NCBI RefSeq assembly: GCF_003201675.2
Contig: NZ_CP029287.2
Span: 806,001-870,000 of the forward strand
Reading direction: 5' to 3'
DNA: 64,000 nucleotides
DNA from: Metallosphaera hakonensis JCM 8857 = DSM 7519
Lineage (GTDB): Archaea; Thermoproteota; Thermoprotei_A; Sulfolobales; Sulfolobaceae
Under the pieces are notes generated by a model. It was not told where the DNA came from. It saw only the letters and a list, made by a program, of their open reading frames with translations, and ran no database searches. Position 1 is the first letter of the stretch. Each line of letters starts with the position of its first letter. A program made the translations under genes and the position numbers. This document shows, piece by piece, positions 36,325 to 45,238 of this stretch.

Positions 36325-37941
36325 ATGGAGCAAACAACAACCAGGACAAGTGCGGGAGTTATTCTCGCTCTATTAAAGGAAGAAGGAGTGGACAAAATAT
36401 TCATGGTATCAGGAACCGATTACGCTGCATTCATAGAGGAGAAAGTTAGAGATCCTTCCTTACCTGACTTCATAGTCGTGCCACACGAGATAACCGCATC
36501 TGCCATGGCCTTAGGTTACTCTCTGGGAGGTAAAACAGGCTTAGTAGCAGTTCATACGGTACCGGGTACCTTAAACGCTCTCGGAATTGTGTCCAATGCT
36601 TTCACCAGCCGGATTCCCTTGGTCGTGTTAGCCGGCAGGTCACCATACACGGAAGAAGGAAATACCGCGAGTAGAAACCTCAGGATCCATTGGACTCAGG
36701 AGACCAGAGATCAAGGAGAGTTCGGCAGACAATACTTCAAGTGGGACTTTGAGATTAGGGATCCGTCTCAGGTTTCTATAGCCCTCCGTAGGGCACTACA
36801 GATTGCGCTCAGCGAACCGCGGGGGCCGGTTTACTTAACGATTCCTAGAGAGGTGAGTGTTATGGAATCTAAACCGAGGAAGGTCAAGATGAGACCCTAT
36901 GAACCTGGACCTTCGAGAGAAGCCTTGGAAGAAGCTTCCAAAATTATAGAAGAATCAGAGAAGCCAGCGATCATAACATGGAGAACTGGAAGGAGAATTG
37001 AGTGGTACAATGCCTTGGAGAGGTTCGCAAACAGGTTGGGAGCACCAGTCCTCAACTACGTTGGTGAGGTGGTCAATTATCCTTCAAAGGGAGTCATGGC
37101 CTTAGATAAGATGAGCCTGAACGAACCCGATCTAATTATCGTTGTCGAGTCTGAAGTCCCCTGGATACCCAAGAGGGTAAAAGTAAACGCTCCTGTGATA
37201 AAAATTGACGTTGAGCCAGCCTACACTTATATACCATATTATGGTTTCCCGTGCGATCTCTGTATTCAGTCGACTCCGTTGGCTTTAGACGAGATCAAAG
37301 TCCTGGGCAAGGATAGGTGGACTGATGAAATAAAGGAAAGAGTAATTAAAAACAGGGAAGAGAAGTTGGCAGAAGTATCGAGACTTGAGAACTCCTCTAA
37401 GGTTCATCCGAGGCTCTTATCCAGTTACATCTCAAGGTTCAAGGCAATCGTGGTTAACGAGTACCCCTTCAATCCCAGATACGGAGATTTCGAGTACGGA
37501 GAGTATTACTCCGATTTGGCCGAGGGATATCTTGGATGGAGCCTGGGAGCTGGGTTGGGAGTGAGAATGGCAACCAACAAAGACGTTATAATAACCACCG
37601 GAGACGGGTCCTTTATATTTGGAGTTCCTGAGGCGTTCTACTACACTGCATCAACTTACTCCATTCCAGTCATGGTGGTAATCTACGATAATGGAGGTTG
37701 GTTGGCCTCAGCCGAGGCTGTCGAGGAGGTCTTCCCTGAAGGACTAGCCAAGGCTAAGAAGATCTTTCCAGGGGCAGATTTCAAGAGATATAATATAGGG
37801 GAGACAGTGAAATCCTTTGGAGGGTTCTTTAAGTTAGCTGAGACTCCAGAGGAGGCCAAGTCTGCATTACAGGAAGGATGGAACAACATGAAGAAAGGCG
37901 GTATCTCAGTGATTCAAGTAGTAGTGGAGAGGACAAGGTAA
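36325..37941 (+). CDS. Thiamine diphosphate-dependent enzyme (acetolactate synthase / benzoylformate decarboxylase family)
   Basis: 538 residues with the three-domain POX plan. Catalytic Glu is E55 in VVPHEITASAMALGYS; the Mg/ThDP motif is GDGSFIFGVPEAFYY...IYDNGGW near the C-terminus. The middle domain is present. It lacks the FAD-binding features I would expect in true acetolactate synthase, and no small regulatory subunit follows, so a decarboxylase or lyase of 2-oxo acids is as likely as a synthase. Its stop codon abuts that of the convergent ATP-grasp gene. Confidence 0.87.
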   Translation: MEQTTTRTSAGVILALLKEEGVDKIFMVSGTDYAAFIEEKVRDPSLPDFIVVPHEITASAMALGYSLGGKTGLVAVHTVPGTLNALGIVSNAFTSRIPLVVLAGRSPYTEEGNTASRNLRIHWTQETRDQGEFGRQYFKWDFEIRDPSQVSIALRRALQIALSEPRGPVYLTIPREVSVMESKPRKVKMRPYEPGPSREALEEASKIIEESEKPAIITWRTGRRIEWYNALERFANRLGAPVLNYVGEVVNYPSKGVMALDKMSLNEPDLIIVVESEVPWIPKRVKVNAPVIKIDVEPAYTYIPYYGFPCDLCIQSTPLALDEIKVLGKDRWTDEIKERVIKNREEKLAEVSRLENSSKVHPRLLSSYISRFKAIVVNEYPFNPRYGDFEYGEYYSDLAEGYLGWSLGAGLGVRMATNKDVIITTGDGSFIFGVPEAFYYTASTYSIPVMVVIYDNGGWLASAEAVEEVFPEGLAKAKKIFPGADFKRYNIGETVKSFGGFFKLAETPEEAKSALQEGWNNMKKGGISVIQVVVERTR

Positions 37942-38874
37942 CTAAATCTCTTCCCACATGGTTTTCACTCCTCTCACCTCAAGGATGTACAGCTTCTTAT
38001 CCTGGAGAGCCCACTCTAAATTTACATGTCTACCAAAAAACTCCTCGATCCTTAAGGCCAGATTAGCCAGCTCTATTGCTTTCTCGTCTGTCAAAGACGG
38101 CTCAAGTGCCTTTCCTCCGAGCGGAATTTCCCTTATGCCACCGTACTGCGGATCATATCTTAACATGAGGTGCTTGTTACCGATGTTCTTCTCAGCTATT
38201 ACCCTGTCTCTTTTTGGAAGAACGAACCTATCCGGGGTCACTAATCCCCTCGTAACTGCCTGACCTAAACCCCAAGAAGATTCGATAATTACCCAGTTGG
38301 GGTTACCCGTAACCGGATGTATAGTGAACACGGTCCCTGCAGCTTCAGGATCAATCATCTCCTGGACTAAAACTGCGATATCCAGTGGGATACCCTGGGC
38401 AATCCTATAGGCTAGGGATCTAGGATTGAAGTAACTTGCCCAAGCCTGCTTAATGAAGAAAGGTAGGTCTATCTTGTTTACGTAGAGGAATGTCTCCATT
38501 TCGCCTGCGAAGCTCGGTCCTGACATCCCACTGGTGATAGTCGGTCTAACAGCCACCAGATTGCTTGAAATTTCTCTGGCATAGTGTTCTATCTCTAGGG
38601 AGATATCCAGAGGAAGCTCGGTTCTAGTAATTATGTCCTTGACGATTTCATATCTCCTTGAGAGGTCCTTCGGATCCTCTAAATTTATACCGCGCAGAGC
38701 TTCACTGACCTTATCCTTAGTTACGTCCATAAATCTCCTAAATGCAGACCTTGTAATTACGAAACCCCACGGAACCCTAACTCCCATTCTAGACAGTTCT
38801 CCCAGGTAAGCCGCCTTTCGTCCCACCGACCTTACCATGTTAGATGATGATTGATCAATCGTGAACACATACAT
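37942..38874 (-). CDS. Stand-alone PEP-synthase-like ATP-binding domain (PPDK_N)
   Basis: 310 residues covering only the ATP-grasp part of PEP synthase/PPDK: GRKAAYLGELSRMGVRVPWG, then VAVRPTITSGMSGPSFAGEM (usual VRSSA replaced by VRPTI, with R110 kept), VLVQEMIDPEAAGTVFTIHP, and the closing LEWALQDKKLYILEVR. The phosphohistidine swivel and PEP-binding barrel are missing and not encoded next door. Comparable split forms occur in phenylphosphate synthase and rifampin-phosphotransferase relatives. It may transfer phosphate with separately encoded partners. Substrate unknown. Confidence 0.85.
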   Translation of the reverse strand: MYVFTIDQSSSNMVRSVGRKAAYLGELSRMGVRVPWGFVITRSAFRRFMDVTKDKVSEALRGINLEDPKDLSRRYEIVKDIITRTELPLDISLEIEHYAREISSNLVAVRPTITSGMSGPSFAGEMETFLYVNKIDLPFFIKQAWASYFNPRSLAYRIAQGIPLDIAVLVQEMIDPEAAGTVFTIHPVTGNPNWVIIESSWGLGQAVTRGLVTPDRFVLPKRDRVIAEKNIGNKHLMLRYDPQYGGIREIPLGGKALEPSLTDEKAIELANLALRIEEFFGRHVNLEWALQDKKLYILEVRGVKTMWEEI

Positions 38875-38933
38875 ATTGAGACGTTAAACAATACAAGGAT
38901 TTAAACATGTCCTAAACAAGGTTATGTAAAAAA

Positions 38934-39488
38934 TTATTGGAGAATTTTCTCTAATTCCTCTGAGGTCACTACAGGGAAGAAGTCTTTCATGTTGGTCAGT
39001 GACCTTTCATGGCCTTCCTTGTTGAACGAAGAGACAGCGTCGCTTACTATGACTGGCATGAAACCTAAGGCGAAGGCATGCCTGGCACTGGTTTCAACCC
39101 CGATCTCTGTGGCAATTCCAGTGAAAATAATGGCGTTTCTACCAGAGTTCCTGAGCAGGAGCTCGAAATTGGTACCTACGAAAATACTCCAAGTGTTCTT
39201 TTGTAGTATTATCTCGCCCTCTAAAGGTTTCTCGTATAGTTCCAAGTCTGCGCTGGTGAATCTGAATTGCCTCGATGAAACTTTAGAGGAGTAAGGCTCG
39301 AACCCACTTGGAAAAGGTGTAATCTTTGTGTAAACTACAGGAACTTTTGACTTTCTAGCCGCATTGATTGTTCGCTCTAAGGCCTTTACAAATTGTTCTT
39401 TGTTAAATATTCCATTAACTAACCCATTTTGTACATCCCAAACAACAAGGATTGAATTACTTGGTGTTAAAATCTGTCTTAGATCCAT
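38934..39488 (-). CDS. Isochorismatase-like hydrolase lacking the cysteine
   Basis: 184 residues of the isochorismatase fold. D18 in VVWDVQNG and K97 in LQKNTWSIF occupy the catalytic Asp and Lys positions, but in GIATEIGVETSARHAF the nucleophile Cys is G130. True isochorismatases (EntB, PhzD) also have Gly there and hydrolyse a vinyl ether without a thiol, while nicotinamidases and other amidases need the Cys. An isochorismatase-type or other non-thiol reaction is therefore more likely. Single gene. Confidence 0.85.
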   Translation of the reverse strand: MDLRQILTPSNSILVVWDVQNGLVNGIFNKEQFVKALERTINAARKSKVPVVYTKITPFPSGFEPYSSKVSSRQFRFTSADLELYEKPLEGEIILQKNTWSIFVGTNFELLLRNSGRNAIIFTGIATEIGVETSARHAFALGFMPVIVSDAVSSFNKEGHERSLTNMKDFFPVVTSEELEKILQ

Positions 39489-40229
39489 GAAAAGTTCATA
39501 CTCTAAAACGTTAAAAAGTTAATTATAAGATCGTCCGGCTTATCATTAACTCGATGACACTGACACCAGCTCAGGTCGTAAAGGACAAGGTTAAATTCAA
39601 TAATAATTTCGTTTGAGCCCCTAACTTACGAGAGAATGTCCGGAATGCAAGTATTTCGACGAAACTATTGATATAATAACGAGAATTATTCTGGATATAA
39701 GGTTATATCTGGATGTTCTGTAAACCTTCTATCATGATACTCCTTCACAAGATAGATGATTTGTATTTACTGGTAGAAAATATGGAAAAACATAAATCCC
39801 TTTATCAATATAAATTGAATTTTTTACATTCCGGACATTCTCACGAGTTAACTTTTGCTTACCTTGACCTTTGAAGACTAAGGAAGTATACTTTCTCATC
39901 GGCGAGGTTAGTGAATGAGGGACGTAACGATTTCTTAAAGTTCTCACAGGAACGCTAAGCTAAGATGAGAAATTCTCTTGCAAACAGTTCTCGAACCTAT
40001 CAGGAATCCGAATCGAGAGATGTCTGGATTTCATCAAGCCAGGATTATTCTTAGAGTTCAAAGATTCGACCGATCCTTCAACACATTTTCTGTTACCGCA
40101 TAGCTTCATCCTTTAAGACAATGACCATATGATAAATAATATATTATTCAGATATTATCAGGGAACATTATAATTCTTGATGCAGATATTTCTGTGTAAT
40201 TCCACCGTATAATCGATATAAATAAAAAA
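39489..40229. other. Long non-coding region
   Basis: 740 bases without a convincing gene. It contains the inverted-repeat pair at 39622-39862. A 71-codon minus-strand frame (39732-39947) has no start context or recognisable sequence. The rest is AT-rich with short frames. Confidence 0.55.
39622..39862. repeat. Inverted-repeat pair, possible miniature element
   Basis: Bases from 39622 (TAACTTACGAGAGAATGTCC then GGAATG) recur in inverse orientation ending at 39862 (GTTAACTCGTGAGAATGTCC then GGAATG), about 30 of 36 alike, facing inward around about 170 bases of AT-rich DNA. No target duplication found, no coding content. Confidence 0.45.
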
Positions 40230-40874
40230 TTAAAGATATTTCTTTACAAGATTCTCAAATTCCGTGTAGTCCTGTATTTTCTCGATTTTCAGAGTGGTAG
40301 CCTTCGGCAAGTTCACTATCATCTGGAGGTTAGCCTGAATTGGAAGTCTCTTGGCAATATACTCAGCAACTCCCTGAGGGTCCTGTTTCATTAACTCTAT
40401 CCCTTCCGAATAAGCTGCTACAAATTCGTTATGTTTACCGTTTACGCTTGCGGCGCAGCTTCCTGGAACATTAAGTAACTCCTCAAAGGACTTGCCCTTT
40501 CCAAAGGGAGAAGGTATGACTATGGAGTCTACGTCTCCTTTATTCATCATTTCCATAAGTTTGGGCATTTCATCAGCGTATAATATCTCGCCCTTAATTC
40601 CTTTTTTGTCAAGGAGGGCTCTAGCCAACACATCGGCCGCGCTACCCTTCCTCCAAACTCCTATCCTCCTCCCTACGTCAGGAGACACTACCATTAAGCC
40701 TTTCACGGTTATGTAGTCCATTCTTATGCCTCTTCTAACTAAGGAGACCGTGGAGTCTAAAATTACGTCTGCGCTACCCTCTTTTCCAAAATCAATGGAT
40801 ATCTCCTTGTTTTTCATGGTTGACGCTATCATTGGATATGATACAGGTCCTGGTGCAGCTATTACCTTTAACAT
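40230..40874 (-). CDS. DUF3834-like periplasmic-binding-fold protein without signal peptide
   Basis: 214 residues. Opens directly with the first strand of a type II binding fold (MLKVIAAPGPVSYPMIASTM) and shows its hinge-type phrases (SADVILDSTVSLVRRG; GDVDSIVIPSPFGKGKSFEE). There is no signal peptide, so it acts in the cytoplasm, perhaps sensing a small ligand. I match it to the Sulfolobales family DUF3834 from memory. A palindrome lies between TATA box and start. Confidence 0.75.
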   Translation of the reverse strand: MLKVIAAPGPVSYPMIASTMKNKEISIDFGKEGSADVILDSTVSLVRRGIRMDYITVKGLMVVSPDVGRRIGVWRKGSAADVLARALLDKKGIKGEILYADEMPKLMEMMNKGDVDSIVIPSPFGKGKSFEELLNVPGSCAASVNGKHNEFVAAYSEGIELMKQDPQGVAEYIAKRLPIQANLQMIVNLPKATTLKIEKIQDYTEFENLVKKYL

Positions 40875-40886
40875 GGTTATCTAATA

Positions 40887-40901
40887 GGTATCTCTGATAC
40901 C
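40887..40901. promoter_or_regulatory. Candidate operator GGTATCTCTGATACC
   Basis: Perfect 6+3+6 palindrome directly downstream of the TATA box (CATTTAAATATG, 40901-40912) and 13 bases before the ATG of the DUF3834-like gene. Nearly the same palindrome occurs at 51838-51852. Confidence 0.55.
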
Positions 40902-40912
40902 ATTTAAATATG

Positions 40913-41352
40913 TTTGCCAAACATCTATTTAGCTGGATAGATGAGTGTATTCGCGACGTCAACGCGACATTATTTACATTCGTTTAACCTATATCATCTG
41001 TGGTGAGGGAGGACTTCAAGTATTCTTCCTTCTGGGGAAACTCGATCTCCGGATTCGTAAGAAAGCTATGACAATGGAGGCTTCTATGTATAGATGTGTA
41101 AGAAACGTCATTTTCAGGTAAAATACACAACTGTACCCGGTAGCCCCATGACAATGTGCGCTAGTCCATTGAATTTTAAGGCATGTCTGTGTTCAAGAGA
41201 AAGGGGGTTTTCGCTCATGTTCCCAATAAGTTCCAGCCAGGGGACAATGTTATCAGTGGAAACAAGTATTTGCAGCATCACTTTTGTCCCTCTTGACGTT
41301 TAAGAGTTTGCTTGAGGGATAGTCTTTTAGGTATTTGGAATAAGGCAATGGT
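40913..41352. other. Intergenic region holding a miniature element
   Basis: Apart from the family A element at 41077-41147 and its target duplications I see no gene. A short frame overlapping the element (41094-41303) is chance. Confidence 0.55.
41077..41147 (+). mobile_element. Miniature element, family A, intact copy (71 bp)
   Basis: Imperfect 22 bp inverted ends (GAGGCTTCTATGTATAGATG at left; GGGGCTACCGGGTACAGTTG read inward from right, about 16 of 22 alike) around a 27 bp core. Flanked by the perfect 9 bp direct repeat ATGACAATG (41068-41076, 41148-41156). Matches 49033-49102 (inverse) and 51453-51523 almost throughout. Too short to encode anything; must be moved in trans. Confidence 0.9.
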
Positions 41353-41946
41353 ATGTCTTGTCCAAAAATCCTTGTTCTATTCTACGGATATGGGACTATA
41401 GTAGATCTGGCCATGGAGATAGCTGAAGGAGCAAAGGCAGAAGGTGCTGAGGTTAGAGTGGTCAGGGTACCAGAGCTTTTCCCCAAGGAGGTAGTAGCTA
41501 AATTCAACGTAGATCTTAGCAAGATCGAGAAAATACCAGAAGCCACAATGCAGGATCTTGAGTGGGCAGACGGAATTGTCATGGGCTCACCAACTCGATA
41601 CGGAAACGTAACTGGACAGCTCAAATTCTTCTTGGATCAAACAAGAGACCTCTGGCTCAAGGGAGCGCTATACGGTAAGCCCGTGGGTTTCTTCACCGAG
41701 GCATCCACAATACATGGGGGACATGAGAGCACGATCCTAACAATGAGCGCCTACGCTTATCATCAGGGCATGGTAATAGTTCCCTTAGGTTACGCCATTA
41801 AGGAGATATCTATGACTACTACAGGAGGGTCTCCCTACGGTCCCAGCCATCTAGGTAGTCTCAAACAAATGGACGATAATGAAAGAGCTATTGCTAGGTT
41901 TATGGGCAAAAGGATAACTGAGGTCGCAAGGAAACTTAGATGTTAG
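41353..41946 (+). CDS. wrbA: WrbA-type NAD(P)H:quinone oxidoreductase (flavodoxin-like)
   Basis: 197 residues. Phosphate-binding loop of the flavodoxin fold near LFYGYGTIVDLAMEIAEGA, then GIVMGSPTRYGNVTGQLKFF, FFTEASTIHGGHESTILTM and GGSPYGPSHL, all typical of WrbA. FMN-dependent two-electron reduction of quinones. In the phosphate loop the usual S/T-rich YSxTGN reads YGYGTI, a mild departure. Its stop overlaps the convergent gene by 11 bases. Confidence 0.92.
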   Translation: MSCPKILVLFYGYGTIVDLAMEIAEGAKAEGAEVRVVRVPELFPKEVVAKFNVDLSKIEKIPEATMQDLEWADGIVMGSPTRYGNVTGQLKFFLDQTRDLWLKGALYGKPVGFFTEASTIHGGHESTILTMSAYAYHQGMVIVPLGYAIKEISMTTTGGSPYGPSHLGSLKQMDDNERAIARFMGKRITEVARKLRC

Positions 41947-42229
41947 TTTTCTTCGCTCTCCTTCTACTTCTATTGTCCCTTCTTGGGATAGCCCGGAATT
42001 CCACAATTCTGGAGAGGGCCTCTCTAGGGCTAGCTACTCCCTTCAAGATCTCAGCTAGACCTCGCTCACCCAAATAGTTTAACCAAGCTACGATGTGCCC
42101 CTCTCTTAAATGGTACTCCACACATGCCGGATCTTCCCTAGTTAATCTAGACATCTCCTTTTCCAGCTCGCTCACATCCCTTGCTATTCCCACAACCCTA
42201 TCATAACTTTTGAAATAGAACGGCTCCAT
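41936..42229 (-). CDS. Conserved small protein of unknown function
   Basis: 97 residues: MEPFYFKSYDRVVGIARDVS, an acidic helical part (ELEKEMSRLTRED), VEYHLREGHIVAWLNYLGER with two His, then a basic C-terminal tail (RRDNRSRRRAKKTN). Composition and layout suggest a compact helical domain with a nucleic-acid-friendly tail. A DUF5752-like match is possible but unsure. Downstream of the PHS-type transporter with 32 bases between. Confidence 0.65.
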   Translation of the reverse strand: MEPFYFKSYDRVVGIARDVSELEKEMSRLTREDPACVEYHLREGHIVAWLNYLGERGLAEILKGVASPREALSRIVEFRAIPRRDNRSRRRAKKTNI

Positions 42230-42261
42230 GAGTTCTTTATTCTCATTACCATCCCTTTTAA

Positions 42262-43611
42262 CTATTGTTGCGCATGACCCTCCTTAACTATTCTCTCCAG
42301 TTCTCGTCCCTTAGTCTCTGGGATCACGAATAGTGTAATGAGGGTAGATATTAGAGCGATTCCAGAATAAAACCCGACCATAGCTCCTAGACCGTAATGA
42401 GAGAGAAGGAGAGGAAAGGCAGTTATGTTGAGGGCTGTGGCAAGTCTATCTACACTCACACTTATAGCCTGGCTAGTTGCCCTAACCTTAGTAGGTACCA
42501 GCTCTGGAGTTACCATGGCTGATCCTATTATAGACGCTGGGCCTATTGCGGAGAAGAAATAGTTAAGCATATAGAAGGAGAAACCTAGAATCGCTGCCTC
42601 TCCCACCAACTTTGAGACTGAAAGTTGAGTTTCAGGCAATCCGAAGATTCTCGGGTCTGATAGCAGAAGAGAGTAAGCGAATAGCCATATCGCCACTCCA
42701 GCATATCCCATGACGATGAGTGGTTTCCTCCCCATTCTGTCTACCAGAAATATGCAGATAATCTGGCCTGGAATACCAGCAAGAAATTGAGCGACGTAAG
42801 TGAATTCTATTGGCGATAGACCCAAGTTGGAGGCGATGGTTATGGGACCGAATATGGCGAATGTCGAGGAATACATATCATAGAGCAACCAGAGAATTGA
42901 AGCAGCAATAATCAGGACGGCTGAGGAGGAAAGCCTCTTCAAGAAGGGGGTATGATCCCTAGCCTTTGGAAGCGGTTTCCCTATCTCATTCTCTATCTTC
43001 TTAACGTCCTCATGTTCTGGATTTATCCTTGACACAAACATCATGGTCTCATAAATCTTTCTTCTCATTACGAACACAGATATTGCGGGTATTGCACCAA
43101 CTCCTAGAACTACTCTCCATAGCAAAGATGGACTCAGATGAGCCATCAATCCCATCTGCTCGACGAATGCGGCTAGGACTGCGCCCAATCCCCACATAAC
43201 TGCGAAAGTAATTATCATCATCTTTCCCCTGTTTTTCTCTCCCGCGTTCTCGGCTACAATCACTGGAGAGAGAACGTAATCCGCTCCAATCCCAATTCCC
43301 AGAATTAATCTGGCCAAGAGGAGTTCGCTATATGACTGAGAGAAGGCCTGCAGTCCCGCTCCTAAGGCCATAACTAGGACATCTACTCCGTAAATCCTTT
43401 TCCTGCCTATTTTGTCCGCTAAGAGACCAAAGATAAGTGCAGCTATAGCGGCCCCGAAATAGGATCCCGCCACGAGTAGACCCAGTTCGGCTCCAGTAAA
43501 GGTGAAAGATGAGGATATGAAGAAGGACGATAACGAGATGGAATAGAGATTATATCCGTCAGTTAGAACTCCCATTCCCGACACTATGACGTTTCTCCAA
43601 GTCAGCGAGGC
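42262..43611 (-). CDS. MFS transporter, phosphate:H+ symporter (PHS)-like
   Basis: About 449 residues from the ATG at 43611. N-terminal [27 protein letters not shown] is the archaeal version of GMGFFTDAYDLF of the PHS family; loop motif [15 protein letters not shown] and second-half [10 protein letters not shown], with ETKGRELE near the end as in sugar/phosphate porters. About 12 membrane segments. A TATA box (CTTTTTAAC, 43636-43644) lies 29 bases before this ATG, so the upstream TTG is not needed. May carry phosphate or an organic anion. Confidence 0.85.
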   Translation of the reverse strand, partial: ASLTWRNVIVSGMGVLTDGYNLYSISLSSFFISSSFTFTGAELGLLVAGSYFGAAIAALIFGLLADKIGRKRIYGVDVLVMALGAGLQAFSQSYSELLLARLILGIGIGADYVLSPVIVAENAGEKNRGKMMIITFAVMWGLGAVLAAFVEQMGLMAHLSPSLLWRVVLGVGAIPAISVFVMRRKIYETMMFVSRINPEHEDVKKIENEIGKPLPKARDHTPFLKRLSSSAVLIIAASILWLLYDMYSSTFAIFGPITIASNLGLSPIEFTYVAQFLAGIPGQIICIFLVDRMGRKPLIVMGYAGVAIWLFAYSLLLSDPRIFGLPETQLSVSKLVGEAAILGFSFYMLNYFFSAIGPASIIGSAMVTPELVPTKVRATSQAISVSVDRLATALNITAFPLLLSHYGLGAMVGFYSGIALISTLITLFVIPETKGRELERIVKEGHAQQ

Positions 43612-43635
43612 CATAACAGTTAGTAAATACAACCT

Positions 43636-43644
43636 GTTAAAAAG
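43636..43644 (-). promoter_or_regulatory. TATA box for PHS-like transporter
   Basis: CTTTTTAAC on the minus strand, 25-33 bases before the ATG at 43611. Confidence 0.5.
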
Positions 43645-43668
43645 TTTTAGTATCTACTCCATGAAATA

Positions 43669-44292
43669 TTAAGCCTTGAGAAACTTCTCCACAAAAGCTA
43701 AGATCCCTCTTCTCTCCAGGTTCACTGTGAAGAGTGCAGTCCATCCTCCCAAAAGCCAACCCGCAATAACGTCATATGGCCAATGAACTCCGACGTAAAC
43801 CCTTGAGTAGGAAACTAGAATTGCCTCTATCATCATTACCACCCACAGCCATCTGGGTGCTAGCTTGGCTAGGACTAGGGCCCCGTCGCTCACAATGAGG
43901 GCATGTCCTGAGGGGAAACTGTAATCGGTTGGAGGAGGAACCAGTAGGTAGTCCGGATGAATGTAAAGGAAAGGCCGACCTTGAGCGAAGGCATACTTAC
44001 TGATCTCTCCGACAATGATCGCGAGAATGAAGGACGCAGCTAAGGTTATGGCTACCCTCCTGGTCTTCTTGAATATCAGGAGGATTGCGGTAAGGGGAAT
44101 CCATACATACTCCCTACCGTATTTACTAAGGAACACCATTACTGGATTTAATTGAGATACTTGGTGATAATTAATGGCTTGGAAGAGGTATACGTTTAAG
44201 GGCATGTTTGGCTCAGAGACGATCTTTACCCAAATTCCAATAACTAGGAAGGCGATGAGAGTCAACCAGTAGTATTTCATCGGAAATGGCAA
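43669..44292 (-). CDS. PAP2-family membrane phosphatase
   Basis: 207 residues, about five membrane segments. All three acid-phosphatase motifs are present: KYAFAQGRP (K-x6-RP), PSGHA, and [12 protein letters not shown] (SR-x5-H-x3-D). Substrates of this family are phosphatidate, polyprenyl pyrophosphates or similar lipids; in archaea dolichyl pyrophosphate recycling is possible. The active site faces outside. Single gene. Confidence 0.9.
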   Translation of the reverse strand: MPFPMKYYWLTLIAFLVIGIWVKIVSEPNMPLNVYLFQAINYHQVSQLNPVMVFLSKYGREYVWIPLTAILLIFKKTRRVAITLAASFILAIIVGEISKYAFAQGRPFLYIHPDYLLVPPPTDYSFPSGHALIVSDGALVLAKLAPRWLWVVMMIEAILVSYSRVYVGVHWPYDVIAGWLLGGWTALFTVNLERRGILAFVEKFLKA

Positions 44293-44593
44293 GAGGCTAT
44301 CTAACTTTAAAATATTTTGGTCAGTACTTCTTCATGGACATACTTGGATATATTTCCAAGGAACTGCTTTATGAACTATTTCTATTTTTAGAAAGATTAA
44401 GCATAAGCTCATTTCTAAACTGAACTTCAATTTTGAATTTAGGAGGATACAATAAGCTTAACAACTGTGAGAGTCGAAGTTTAACCCACAAACAACCAAG
44501 AGATTATAGTCGTCTTTATCTTCCAAGGACTTCATTTAGGCGTCCTAGGTATTTTGTCACAAAATTTAGTCTCGTATTAAGTATCCTCTTAAT
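44293..44593. other. Intergenic region, nothing identified
   Basis: 300 AT-rich bases, no open frame or repeat recognised. Confidence 0.5.
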
Positions 44594-45187
44594 TTAAACC
44601 GCCTTAACTTGAAAGGTCTTCTTTCCCTCAACTCTTATTACGTCTCCCTTGGAGAGTTTGACCGGACCGATGAATGCTCCACACGATACATATCCTGTCT
44701 GGTCAGGTCTCACAACGTTAGCTGGATTATAGTTGGGTGCGCCCTCTCCCATAAGATCCCCGTTAATAAATAACTTAAAGTGCCCATAAGGAGGTTCAAT
44801 TTCTTTACCCACAAAAAGTCTCCCCGCAAAGGCATCGTCGGCTATCATGTAGTGCTTCGGAAGATCCCATGTGTTAAACCTAGTGGCTGGGACCTCCAGA
44901 CCAACGAAGCTCTTCTGAATCTTCCCATCCTGAACAAGAGCTATAATCTCCACCTCCAATTTGTGAGTTTTAAACCAGAGTTCCAACTCGTTTTTCGTTA
45001 TCATTTTCTTGGTTAGCACTCCCCATATACCTGACTTAGTTATCTTGTAACCGCCTAATCCCTCCCTCTCTATCAACATCTTGGAAAACCTTTCGCCTAC
45101 CTCTTTAGCCTCGTCCTCGGTTAGCTCAAAAGGTTCAATTTCATTTCTTGAAAGGTAGGCTTCCATCAAGAGTTCTGCCTTATCCAT
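44594..45187 (-). CDS. Short 2-oxopent-4-enoate hydratase-like protein (MhpD/FAH family)
   Basis: 197 residues against about 260 for MhpD. The N-terminal helices and [15 protein letters not shown] correspond to the family's GYKIG...T; the first metal ligands appear in [11 protein letters not shown] (E-x-E), with [18 protein letters not shown] and [17 protein letters not shown] after them. A stretch is missing compared with the family. Substrate would be a 2-hydroxyalka-2,4-dienoate or an acyl-pyruvate. Divergent from the molybdopterin enzyme with only 51 bases between. Confidence 0.75.
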   Translation of the reverse strand: MDKAELLMEAYLSRNEIEPFELTEDEAKEVGERFSKMLIEREGLGGYKITKSGIWGVLTKKMITKNELELWFKTHKLEVEIIALVQDGKIQKSFVGLEVPATRFNTWDLPKHYMIADDAFAGRLFVGKEIEPPYGHFKLFINGDLMGEGAPNYNPANVVRPDQTGYVSCGAFIGPVKLSKGDVIRVEGKKTFQVKAV

Positions 45188-45238
45188 AAACTTACATTCC
45201 TAGATTACGTTTAAAAGTTATAGTGCAGAGAACTCATC

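Noticed and set aside
39732-39947. Minus-strand 71-codon frame
   Set aside because: No start context, no recognisable sequence, overlaps the inverted-repeat pair.
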